From the NCBI GenBank assembly GCA_040365065.1, contig BAABNI010000002.1, positions 124,001 through 188,000 of the forward strand: a DNA stretch of 64,000 nt, in the 5' to 3' direction. Source of the DNA: Pelagadaptatus aseana. Its GTDB lineage: Bacteria > Pseudomonadota > Gammaproteobacteria > Pseudomonadales > Cellvibrionaceae. The position numbers and the translations under genes are program-made. The notes beneath the pieces were generated by a model. The model was not told the DNA's origin. It made no database searches and saw only the letters and a program-made list of their open reading frames with translations. Below, piece after piece: positions 1 to 7,877 of this stretch. Positions within the stretch are counted from its first letter, which is position 1. Each line of letters opens with the position of its first letter.

Positions 1-1218
1 CAGGAAATTCTGGCCAAGTTAATGGACCGGCAGGCCAAGTTGGAAAAAATGTCGGTACAACTCTGGGCAGACCAAGCTTTTGCCTCGGCCCAGAGTCACG
101 CGGAGCAGGCTGATCAGCTTTATCGCCAACGCCAGTTTATTGAAGCCCAGCAACATTATCAGCAGGCTCTGACCAGCTTTGATGACATTCTTGCCGCCGC
201 CGACAGTCATTTTCAACAGGCCTTGGCCATGGGTCAGCAGACACTCGCCGAACATCAGCCCAAACAGGCACTGGAAGCAATGACCCTGGCCAGCGCCATC
301 CAGCCCGACAACCCAGATGCCCAACAGGGTCTGCAACGGGCACAGAATTTACCTGAGGTCATGAGTTTGCTGGCACAATCGCGCAGCCTGCAACAAACCC
401 TGCAACTCGATGAAGCACTGACCGCGATTGAACAGGCACGGGAGCTGGACAACAAAGACCCCAAAGTTCAGCAACAGCACAGCGACATCACCGAAGCCAT
501 CAATCAGAGGGATTTCAAACTCGCCATGGGGCGCGGTTACAACGCCCTGCATAACAAGCAATACGGTGATGCCACCAAGGCTTTTCTGCTGGCGCAGCGC
601 CTGCAGCCAGAATCCAGCGCGCCAAAGTCCGGCTTGCAGCAAGTCGCCGACCAGAAACAACAGTTGAATCTTAATCGCTATTTCAATCGCGCCCAGCAAT
701 TGGAAAATAAGGAGCGCTGGCAAGAGGCCAAGGACAATTACGATCTGGCGTTGAAGACGGACCAGAGTCTGATTCAGGCCAAAGTAGGATCACTGCGCAC
801 CGGCGCCCGAGCCACACTGCACCAGCAATTGCAGCAATTGATTGATGCGCCGCTGCGACTGTCCAACGACAGTGTTTACCAACAGGCCCAGACAACCCTG
901 AAAGATGCCCGGGCGATCCGTAATCCCGGCCCGATTCTGCAAGCGCAGATCAATACTCTGCAACAAATCATTGCCACGGCCAGACAACCTGTCAGCGTCA
1001 CCCTGCACTCGGATAACGCCACCGAGGTCACGGTCTACAAGGTGGGTAAACTGGGGCAATTCGCCGAGCAACAGCTGCAATTGATTCCCGGTAAATACGT
1101 TGCCGTGGGCAGTCGTCTTGGCTACCGGGATGTTCGACAGGAATTTGTCATTACCCCTGACGGTTTGGCGGCGGCAGTGACCATTCAGTGCACCGAAAAA
1201 ATAGCCCTCGACAGTTAA
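1..1218 (+). CDS. TPR-repeat protein with C-terminal PEGA-like segment (5' end outside window)
   Basis: The frame is open from base 1, so the gene almost certainly starts upstream; the first ATG in the window is at 22. The visible 405 or so residues are mostly amphipathic helices rich in Gln and Ala arranged like tetratricopeptide repeats, for example segments of the type A-x-x-L-x-Q-A-R-x-L-x-x-x-x-P. The last 70 residues change character and look like a PEGA-type beta domain (a PGKYVAVGSRLGYRD motif). No membrane helix is visible, but the N-terminus is missing. It overlaps or abuts the next gene, which carries real PEGA repeats, so both probably act in one envelope complex. No enzymatic residues are visible. 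The function is unknown; a scaffold role is an inference from TPR and PEGA families. Confidence 0.8.
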   Translation, partial: QEILAKLMDRQAKLEKMSVQLWADQAFASAQSHAEQADQLYRQRQFIEAQQHYQQALTSFDDILAAADSHFQQALAMGQQTLAEHQPKQALEAMTLASAIQPDNPDAQQGLQRAQNLPEVMSLLAQSRSLQQTLQLDEALTAIEQARELDNKDPKVQQQHSDITEAINQRDFKLAMGRGYNALHNKQYGDATKAFLLAQRLQPESSAPKSGLQQVADQKQQLNLNRYFNRAQQLENKERWQEAKDNYDLALKTDQSLIQAKVGSLRTGARATLHQQLQQLIDAPLRLSNDSVYQQAQTTLKDARAIRNPGPILQAQINTLQQIIATARQPVSVTLHSDNATEVTVYKVGKLGQFAEQQLQLIPGKYVAVGSRLGYRDVRQEFVITPDGLAAAVTIQCTEKIALDS

Positions 1219-1244
1219 CCTCCGGACAGGTAACGCAACCCTAC

Positions 1245-3329
1245 ATGGACACAAACAACAAACGCCCATCCCCCTTTGAGACGCCCCTGCCCGAGAGCGA
1301 CAAAAGCCCCCGTCGTCGCAGCAACTTTGCCTTGGCAGTTACCGGCATGATCGCCATCGGTCTGCTGATCATTGCCTATCTGATGCTGGCACGCACCGTC
1401 AGCATCAGCGCCAATGCCCCCAACCTGTTTGTGCAAAGTGACAGCCTTCTGGAAGTCAATCTGGGGGATCGTCTGTTGCTGTTACCGGGAAAACACCGCA
1501 TCGAAATCAGCGCACCGGGCTATCGCAACCAAAGCCTTGAGATCGAACTGACCACCGCTGAAAAAAACTGGCATCAACAGCTGCAATTGCAACCGCTGCC
1601 CGGCAAGCTCACCGTTCACAGCAAGGTAGCCGCGGAAATATTTCTCAATGATCAGGCCGTGGGCCAAAGCGGTGAAAAACTGGATGGCATTGAAGCCGGA
1701 TCCTATCAAATGAGGGTGGTGGCACCGCGCTATAAACCCCTATTACAGAGTCTGACCATTGAGGGTAAAGGCCAACACCAGAAACTTGAGATTACCCTGA
1801 CTCCGGATTGGGTTAATGCCGCCCTCCAGTCCAACCCCAGCGGCGCTGATGTCCGTGTTGATGGTGAGCTGCAGGGGCAAACCCCCATCGAACTGCAGCT
1901 GCTCAGTGGTATTCGGCAAATTCAGGTCAGCAAACCCGGTTTCAGCGACTGGTTGCAAACCCTGAACATCAGCACCGATAAAGCTCTGGTGCTGCCGCCG
2001 ATAGATCTCAATCCGGCCAGCGCCCAACTGCCCATCCGCTCTTCTCCGACGGGCGCTCAGGTAACCATCAATGGCGTCTATCAGGGTGAAACACCCCTGA
2101 CTGCGGCGGTTGACCCCGGCGCCACGGTCGATGTTATGCTCATCAAAGCCGGTTTCAAAACCCTGCGTCGAACCCTGACACTGTCGCAGAACAATAACGA
2201 GCAGCAACCCTTGCAATTGACACTGGCGCCGATTCTGGGACGCATCAACCTCAATATCGTCCCCATCGGTGCCCGCGTGAACGTCAACGGTCAAACCCAA
2301 CAGGCGACAACAACCGATCAGGATCAGGCTCGCTATTCACTGCGGTTACCGGCAGCGCCACAAAATATTCAGATCAGCCACCCCGGTTTTGCCAGCCAGA
2401 CCCTGCGCCTGACCCCAAGACCGGACATGGCCCAGCACCTCAACGTCTCACTGTTAACCAACGCCCAGTCGCGCTGGCAAAATATTCCGCAAACCACCAC
2501 AACGGCCACCGGTCAGGCCATCGCCCTGTACCGACCCGATGCCACCTTTATGATGGGAGCCAGCCGTCGCGAACAGGGTCGCCGCGCCAACGAAACCCAA
2601 TATCAGGTCAAAATTGACCGGCCCTTCTACGCCTCACCGAAGCACGTCAGCAATCAGGATTTTCGCCAGTTTGAACGCTATCACTCCTCGGGCAATGTCA
2701 AAGGGGTCAGCCTCAATGGCGAGCAGCAACCGGTCGTTAAAATAAGCTGGAGCAAAGCCGCGCAATTCTGCAACTGGCTTTCCGCACAGGAAGGGCTGCA
2801 GCCGGTGTACCAATTCCAAGACGGCAAATTGACCGACAGCAATCCGGACCACAATGGCTATCGTCTGCCCACTGAAGCCGAGTGGGCCTGGCTGGCGCGC
2901 TATGAAAATGGGCGGATGCGCACCTACCCTTGGGCCGGTACCGGCCTGAGCCCTCCCAATCACAGCGGCAATTTTGCTGACACCAAAGCCTTGCCACTGG
3001 CGGGCGGTGCGCTTCCACGCTATGTCGACAAGTATCCGGTGACCGCACCCGTTGCCAGTTACCCTGCCAACCATCTCGGTGTCTACGACCTGGCCGGCAA
3101 TGTCTCCGAGTGGCTGCACGATTTCTATGGCATCAAAACCGGACTATCACTCAAAGCCAGCCCCAACCCGTCAGGCCCCGCCAGTGGTGATCATCACGTT
3201 ATTCGCGGTTCCAGCTGGAAAAGCGCGAGCATCAGTGAGTTGCGTCTGGCCTGGCGCGACAGCGGCAGCGGTGCTCAGGACAGCGTTGGTTTTCGCGTGG
3301 TTCGCAGCGTAATCATAGAGGACAAATAA
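1245..3329 (+). CDS. Membrane-anchored PEGA-repeat protein with C-terminal FGE-sulfatase-like (SUMF1) domain
   Basis: I place the start at the ATG at 1245 (694 residues); an ATG at 1188 would overlap the upstream gene by 31 bases. Residues 1-27 are polar, 28-49 form one transmembrane helix, and the rest should be periplasmic. About five PEGA-like units follow up to residue 430, with motifs such as S-x-P-x-G-A-x-V-x-V-x-G and x-G-x-T-P-L. Residues 440-690 match the formylglycine-generating-enzyme fold (PVVKISW, YRLPTEAEWAW, YDLAGNVSEW, VIRGSSW, VGFRVV). Where true FGEs have the active Cys pair after RGGS, this protein has K-S-A-S-I-S, so oxidation of sulfatase cysteines is not expected. A binding role (C-type-lectin-like fold) is more likely. 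It sits in the ExbB/VWA operon. Confidence 0.85.
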   Translation: MDTNNKRPSPFETPLPESDKSPRRRSNFALAVTGMIAIGLLIIAYLMLARTVSISANAPNLFVQSDSLLEVNLGDRLLLLPGKHRIEISAPGYRNQSLEIELTTAEKNWHQQLQLQPLPGKLTVHSKVAAEIFLNDQAVGQSGEKLDGIEAGSYQMRVVAPRYKPLLQSLTIEGKGQHQKLEITLTPDWVNAALQSNPSGADVRVDGELQGQTPIELQLLSGIRQIQVSKPGFSDWLQTLNISTDKALVLPPIDLNPASAQLPIRSSPTGAQVTINGVYQGETPLTAAVDPGATVDVMLIKAGFKTLRRTLTLSQNNNEQQPLQLTLAPILGRINLNIVPIGARVNVNGQTQQATTTDQDQARYSLRLPAAPQNIQISHPGFASQTLRLTPRPDMAQHLNVSLLTNAQSRWQNIPQTTTTATGQAIALYRPDATFMMGASRREQGRRANETQYQVKIDRPFYASPKHVSNQDFRQFERYHSSGNVKGVSLNGEQQPVVKISWSKAAQFCNWLSAQEGLQPVYQFQDGKLTDSNPDHNGYRLPTEAEWAWLARYENGRMRTYPWAGTGLSPPNHSGNFADTKALPLAGGALPRYVDKYPVTAPVASYPANHLGVYDLAGNVSEWLHDFYGIKTGLSLKASPNPSGPASGDHHVIRGSSWKSASISELRLAWRDSGSGAQDSVGFRVVRSVIIEDK

Positions 3330-3622
3330 TGACGACTTTGATTCGCACCGGTTTTCTGATTGCGGCGCTGCTGATACCGGCGGCAACTGTCTGGGCACAA
3401 CAGGCCGCGGAGGAAAACACTCCGGACACAGTCGATGCCAGTAACCAACAGCCATCCGAGCAGACCGCGGACGTCGCACCAGACGTGGATGCCACATCAG
3501 ACGCGAACGCCACATCAAAAAAGCCCATAGACATCAGCAACACATCCTCAACCCGGGGGCGCTTTATCCCCAGTGAAGAAGTGTCGGAAGATTTATCCAT
3601 CAGTTTTCCTGCGGATATATAA
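3329..3622 (+). CDS. Small secreted acidic protein with distinctive C-terminal tail
   Basis: A 97-residue protein whose ATG overlaps the stop of the PEGA/FGE gene (TAATG), indicating translational coupling. Residues 1-23 are a signal peptide ending in VWA, followed by a low-complexity Asp/Ala/Thr/Ser-rich stretch (about 25-75) with no predicted fold. The last 22 residues are less biased: GRFIPSEEVSEDLSISFP and then ADI. This looks like a disordered linker presenting a short C-terminal recognition motif. I recall similar FPVDI-like endings on short secreted proteins of gammaproteobacteria, but I cannot verify it here. The function is unknown; its place between the PEGA/FGE protein and the channel gene suggests a part of the same machine. 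Confidence 0.75.
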   Translation: MTTLIRTGFLIAALLIPAATVWAQQAAEENTPDTVDASNQQPSEQTADVAPDVDATSDANATSKKPIDISNTSSTRGRFIPSEEVSEDLSISFPADI

Positions 3623-3650
3623 TTTTTAAAAATAATTACTGAGACAAACC

Positions 3651-4460
3651 ATGAAGCGCAACGCCAGCTCCGAATTTATCTACCAGCTGTTTGCCCTGAT
3701 GATCTCGATCATCATTGTCCACAGCGTCTACGTCACCATGATCCGCCCGAACGCCGATGCCATCCTGCAGCAGCAAATGGAACAACAGGCCTCCGGTGAA
3801 CCCTATGTGGTGCAACGCAGCTGGTACATAGTCTTGCGCGACTACGAGCAGGAAACCTGCTTTATACTGATGCTCTGGGCCATGGCCATCATGTCCTACA
3901 AGGCCCGTCAGGTGACCGTCGAGCGACGCATGCTCAACCTGCCACTGCTGCGCGTCAAAGAGGGCAGTCATATCCTGCCGGAAGACACGGAAACCTTTGC
4001 CCAACCAATCCATCAGCTACCCCGAGAGCAACAGGACTATCTGGTGCCTCGAACGCTCCTCGCCGCTCTTCAGCGCTTTCGCACCAGCCACAATATCGCG
4101 GCCGCCAGTGCGGCAGTGAAAGAAAACTGTGACATCGAATCCGATCGCCTCGACAGCGAATTATCCATGGTGCGCTACATCGCCTGGGCCATTCCCTCAA
4201 TTGGTTTTATTGGTACCGTGCGCGGTATTGGCAACGCTCTGGGTCAGGCCCATCTGGCGATTGAAGGCGATATTGCCGGGGTTACCGCCAACCTCGGCGT
4301 GGCTTTCAACTCCACCTTTGTCGCCCTGATGATCAGTATTGTGGTGATGTTTTTCAGCCATCAGTTGCAATTGATGCAGGAGCGTCAGGTACTGGATACC
4401 CAGCGCTACTGTGATGACAAGCTGTTGCGTCACCTCAGCGTCGAAACCGACAGCCAATAG
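3651..4460 (+). CDS. MotA/TolQ/ExbB-type proton channel subunit
   Basis: A 269-residue inner-membrane protein. Likely helices are 11-30, 67-83, 174-195 and 212-236. The third and fourth carry the family signature: IPSIGFIGTVRGIG (compare the TolQ/ExbB motif APLLGLLGTV-x-G) and GVAFNSTFVALMISIVV after a G-V-T-A-N-L segment. The large loop between helices 2 and 3 should be cytoplasmic, as in ExbB/TolQ. These proteins form pentamers that pass protons and drive a dimer of ExbD/TolR/MotB subunits. No ExbD or TolR gene of normal type is adjacent; instead the next two genes encode VWA proteins with an ExbD-like N-terminal helix. A 28-base gap separates it from the upstream gene and 13 bases from the downstream start, consistent with one operon. 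Confidence 0.85.
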   Translation: MKRNASSEFIYQLFALMISIIIVHSVYVTMIRPNADAILQQQMEQQASGEPYVVQRSWYIVLRDYEQETCFILMLWAMAIMSYKARQVTVERRMLNLPLLRVKEGSHILPEDTETFAQPIHQLPREQQDYLVPRTLLAALQRFRTSHNIAAASAAVKENCDIESDRLDSELSMVRYIAWAIPSIGFIGTVRGIGNALGQAHLAIEGDIAGVTANLGVAFNSTFVALMISIVVMFFSHQLQLMQERQVLDTQRYCDDKLLRHLSVETDSQ

Positions 4461-4473
4461 AGCGTTATCGAAC

Positions 4474-5550
4474 ATGGCCCGCAAACGCCCCTTTTCCACA
4501 TTCAACCTGTCGTTTCTGGACATCATGTCCTGCGGCTTCGGGGCGGTGGCGCTGATTTTTCTGATCATCAAGCACGATGTCGACAACACCATCAAACAGG
4601 AAAACAACGAGTTGCTGGCCGAAGTCCAACTGCTGGAAGAAGACATACAGATCGGTCAGGAGGGGCTGGTGCGGGCTCGCAACACACTGTCTGAGCTGGA
4701 TCAGCAAATGGCCGAAGCCACAGGGCTGGCAAGCCGCATCAACAGCCAGATAGAAACCCTGTCAGCCAGTCTGGCAAAACTTCAGGCAGACAATCCCCAA
4801 GACAGTGTTGAAGCCCTGCAGCAGCAGCTGGAGGAACTGGAACAACAGCGACAGGCGCTGCTGGCCCAACAAAGTCAGGGCAACAACGTGCGCCAGTTTC
4901 TGGGACAGGGTAACCGCCAGTATCTCACGGGCATGAAAATGGACGGCGCCCGTGTTCTGATCCTGCTTGATGCGTCAGCCAGTATGCTCGACGAGCGTCT
5001 GGTGAATATTATCCGACGTCGCAATATGGACGATGCCAGTAAACGTCGCTCACAGAAGTGGCAGCGTTCTCTGGCCACGGTGGAATGGTTGACTGCCCGC
5101 TTGCCGCAACAGAGTGCCTATCAAATTTACACCTTCAACACCGATGTCACGGCCGCCATCAGCAACACAGAGGGCTCCTGGCTGGAAGTGGAAAACAGTG
5201 CTGAGTTGGAGCAAGCCATCCTTAACCTGCGCCAGCGCGTGCCAAACAAAGGCACCAATCTGGAAGAGGCCTTTGCCAGCATCAATCGCCTGTCACCGCG
5301 ACCAGACAATATTTTCCTGATCACCGACGGCCTGCCCACCCGGGGCAGTGTGGCCAACAAATCCAACAAAGTCAGCGCCAGCGATCGCATCAAACTGTTC
5401 AACCGGGCCATGGACAAACTGCCCAGCGGCATTCCCATCAACATCATTCTCCAGCCCATGGAAGGAGACCCCATGGCAGCCGCCGCCTTCTGGCAGATGG
5501 CACAACGCAATCGAGGGTCCTTTATCACGCCCTCGGAGGACTGGCCCTGA
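4474..5550 (+). CDS. VWA-domain protein with ExbD/TolR-like N-terminal helix (first of two)
   Basis: Start chosen at the ATG at 4474 (358 residues, MARKRPFSTF), because an in-frame ATG at 4411 would lie inside the channel gene. Residues 11-33 form the only membrane helix and begin NLSFLDIMSCGFGA, with Asp16 at the membrane edge, like the essential Asp in the NIVPLLDVLL segment of TolR. Residues 38-135 are a long Gln/Glu/Leu-rich coiled coil. A VWA domain follows with an intact MIDAS motif D166-A-S168-A-S170 and later T-N-L-E-E-A and LITDGLPTRG segments. Topology would put coiled coil and VWA in the periplasm. It overlaps the next, paralogous gene by one base (TGATG). Family knowledge: VWA domains bind partners through a metal ion. 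Confidence 0.85.
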   Translation: MARKRPFSTFNLSFLDIMSCGFGAVALIFLIIKHDVDNTIKQENNELLAEVQLLEEDIQIGQEGLVRARNTLSELDQQMAEATGLASRINSQIETLSASLAKLQADNPQDSVEALQQQLEELEQQRQALLAQQSQGNNVRQFLGQGNRQYLTGMKMDGARVLILLDASASMLDERLVNIIRRRNMDDASKRRSQKWQRSLATVEWLTARLPQQSAYQIYTFNTDVTAAISNTEGSWLEVENSAELEQAILNLRQRVPNKGTNLEEAFASINRLSPRPDNIFLITDGLPTRGSVANKSNKVSASDRIKLFNRAMDKLPSGIPINIILQPMEGDPMAAAAFWQMAQRNRGSFITPSEDWP

Positions 5551-6554
5551 TGCTCAAACGCCGCCAGACCGAAGTATTCAGCATGTCCTTTCTCGACGTC
5601 ATCTGTTGCGGCTTCGGTGCGATTGTCCTGTTGCTGTTGATCACCAAGAAAACCCTGCCCATTGCCATAGAACAGGCCGAAGTCAATCTCGAGCAGCAGT
5701 TTAAAGCCCTGCAGCAAACCCTGTTTGAAGTGCGCGGCGAGACCACCGTACTCAACCGCGATCTCAACGCCAAACACGAGCAGCTGTCACAGTACAATCA
5801 GCGCATTGCCCTGCTGAAAACCCGTCTGCGCAATCTGGAACAACAGCACAGCGCTCTGGCGTCATCCCGCGCGGGCAGCGCCGATGAACAGGGGCAACTG
5901 CAGTTGGCCCTGCAAAGTCTGACCGAGGAAATGCAGCGCCTGCAACGTCAACAGGCCAACCAGCAAAGCAGTGTTATTGGCGGTATCCCGGTCGACAGCG
6001 AGTACATTATTTTTATCATCGACACCTCCGGCAGTATGTTCAACTACAGCTGGCCGAGGATGATCGACGAGTTAATAGCTACACTGAAAGTCTACCCACA
6101 GGTTAAAGGCATTCAGATCATGAACGACATGGGCGATTACATGTTCAGTAACTATCGCCGTGAATGGATTCCGGATACACCGGGGCGCCGGGACATCATC
6201 ATCAAGCGCCTGCGTAACTGGAACCCATTCAGTAACAGCAGCCCGGTGGAAGGCATTGAGAAAGCCATCAAAAGCTATTACGACCCCAATAAGAAAATCA
6301 GCCTCTATGTACTGGGCGATGAGTTTACCGGGGCATCCATCCAGAATGTGGTCAAAACCGTAGACAGGCTGAACCACAAACGCAATTCCGGTGAGCGCAT
6401 GGTACGCATACATGCCGTAGGCTTCCCGGTGCAGTTTGCCCGACCCGCCCATTTGCAGGGCACAGGTATTCGTTTTGCCGCACTGATGCGAGAGTTAACC
6501 CATCGCAATGGCGGCAGTTTTGTTGGGCTGAACGACTTTCGCCCTGAGCCATAG
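5550..6554 (+). CDS. VWA-domain protein with ExbD/TolR-like N-terminal helix (second of two)
   Basis: A 334-residue paralogue of the preceding gene product. It starts in the TGATG overlap. The N-terminus has the same pattern: FSMSFLDVICCGFGAIVLLL with Asp16 at exactly the same residue number as in the upstream protein, followed by a coiled coil (about 38-138) and a VWA domain with an intact MIDAS D158-T-S160-G-S162. The downstream part of the VWA region differs strongly from the first paralogue, so the pair are probably distinct subunits, not a recent duplication. A heterodimeric stator working with the ExbB-like pentamer is the model I favour. The downstream lipoprotein gene starts 16 bases later. 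Confidence 0.85.
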   Translation: MLKRRQTEVFSMSFLDVICCGFGAIVLLLLITKKTLPIAIEQAEVNLEQQFKALQQTLFEVRGETTVLNRDLNAKHEQLSQYNQRIALLKTRLRNLEQQHSALASSRAGSADEQGQLQLALQSLTEEMQRLQRQQANQQSSVIGGIPVDSEYIIFIIDTSGSMFNYSWPRMIDELIATLKVYPQVKGIQIMNDMGDYMFSNYRREWIPDTPGRRDIIIKRLRNWNPFSNSSPVEGIEKAIKSYYDPNKKISLYVLGDEFTGASIQNVVKTVDRLNHKRNSGERMVRIHAVGFPVQFARPAHLQGTGIRFAALMRELTHRNGGSFVGLNDFRPEP

Positions 6555-6569
6555 GAAAACAATAATCAC

Positions 6570-7190
6570 ATGGTCACAACAACCCATTTACGTTTTGCCT
6601 TATGCTGGCTGATCGCCATGACACTGTTGACTGGCTGTGAAAGTACCGTTGAAGTCTCCGGCAACTACCCCAAGCCACTGATTCAGCCAATGCCGGTTGA
6701 TGGCGGCCTGATTCTGGATGAGGATTTCCGCAACTACAGTTTTTTTGAACAGGACAAACGCCGCTGGAGTCGCACAATAACCCTCGGCAACAGTCAGGCC
6801 GAAATGCTGCGCACGGTTGTGCCCTCTATGTTTACCAGCCTCGAAGTGCGGGAATCCATGCCCGCCAATTTTTCAGGAAAGCCCCAGCTGTGGCTGCACC
6901 CTACGGCACTGGAATTTCAGTACGCCACACCCCGTGAGACCCGGCTGAAACTGTTCGAAGTCTGGATCAAATATCAAATCAAAGCCTACGACAATCAGGG
7001 ACAGATTCAGGCTGACTGGATTGTCACCGCCTATGGCAAAACCCCCACCGCGTTCTTGAGGTCGGAGGAGGAAGCACTCAATCTTGCAGTGGTGGTTGCC
7101 CTGCGTGATTTCGGTGCCAACTTGAGCCTGACCACACCCAAAGTTGCCGAACTGCAACAATGGCTGGCACAACAAACCCAGAGTGAATAA
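6570..7190 (+). CDS. Predicted outer-membrane lipoprotein of unknown function
   Basis: A 206-residue protein with a lipoprotein signal: hydrophobic segment 8-20 and lipobox LLTGC with Cys23. Glu at +2 is not the inner-membrane retention residue Asp, so sorting to the outer membrane is expected. The mature part has a mixed alpha/beta look with strands around LWLHPTALEFQ and LKLFEVWIKYQIKAYD, resembling the compact periplasmic folds of other small lipoproteins, but I do not recognise a family. It is the seventh gene of the ExbB/VWA operon, 3 bases before another lipoprotein gene, and is a plausible outer-membrane anchor for the complex. Confidence 0.75.
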   Translation: MVTTTHLRFALCWLIAMTLLTGCESTVEVSGNYPKPLIQPMPVDGGLILDEDFRNYSFFEQDKRRWSRTITLGNSQAEMLRTVVPSMFTSLEVRESMPANFSGKPQLWLHPTALEFQYATPRETRLKLFEVWIKYQIKAYDNQGQIQADWIVTAYGKTPTAFLRSEEEALNLAVVVALRDFGANLSLTTPKVAELQQWLAQQTQSE

Positions 7191-7192
7191 TC

Positions 7193-7867
7193 ATGTACCA
7201 GATCATCAAACCACTCAAAATATTGCTGCTGATTGGGTTGCTTCAAGGCTGTACATCCGTGGTTGTCGACGAGCACAAAACCTCGGTCACCAACAGCCAG
7301 TGGCAACAAGGCGAACAGGCGTTGGTTCTGGGACGTCGCCACTCCAGCAACTACGAAACCGAACTGAGTCTGGTGAGCTGTGTTGCGGATGAACTGCGCA
7401 GTAACACCCCCATCGAAGTCATCGATGAACTGGCGTTTATCAATCAGCTCTACCCCTGGTTCGAACCTCGCACCGCCCCGATGCGGCTCAAGGATATGAA
7501 GCGCCTGTTGCGCAACCAGCAAATTGCTACGGCACTGCAACAGCGCAACCTGCGCTACATCATTTGGATCAATGGCAATACCGAAACCACCAAGAGTTCC
7601 GGCTCCATTGGCTGCGCCATCAGTGTCGGCGGCGGCGGTTGTTTTGGGTTTGGCAGCTGGGAAAAAGAATCGGACTATCAAGCCACCATCTGGGACCTGA
7701 AAGAAAGCAAAAACCTGGGCGAAATCAGTGCCGATGCCTCGGGCACGTCCTATATGCCGGCTGTGATCATTCCCATCCCCCTGATCGCCAGAGTGCAGAG
7801 CAACGCCTGCGAAGCCATGTCGCAACAATTGACTGGTTTCTTTAATACCGGCGGCTCAGACCGGTAG
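7193..7867 (+). CDS. Predicted lipoprotein of unknown function
   Basis: A 224-residue protein starting 3 bases after the previous stop. Residues 1-19 are a short lipoprotein signal (KILLLIGLLQGC), with Cys20 the acylation site and Thr at +2. The central region has an unusual Gly-rich patch with two cysteines (GCAISVGGGGCFGFG, about residues 140-154), where a disulfide is possible in the periplasm. A further cysteine lies near the C-terminus (SNACEAM). I do not recognise the fold. Neighbours on both sides are exported, so a role in the same envelope system is likely but unproven. Confidence 0.72.
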   Translation: MYQIIKPLKILLLIGLLQGCTSVVVDEHKTSVTNSQWQQGEQALVLGRRHSSNYETELSLVSCVADELRSNTPIEVIDELAFINQLYPWFEPRTAPMRLKDMKRLLRNQQIATALQQRNLRYIIWINGNTETTKSSGSIGCAISVGGGGCFGFGSWEKESDYQATIWDLKESKNLGEISADASGTSYMPAVIIPIPLIARVQSNACEAMSQQLTGFFNTGGSDR

Positions 7868-7877
7868 AGGAAACATT

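Noticed and set aside
1245..3329. Active sulfatase-maturating formylglycine-generating enzyme
   Set aside because: The catalytic cysteines are missing and no sulfatase gene is near.
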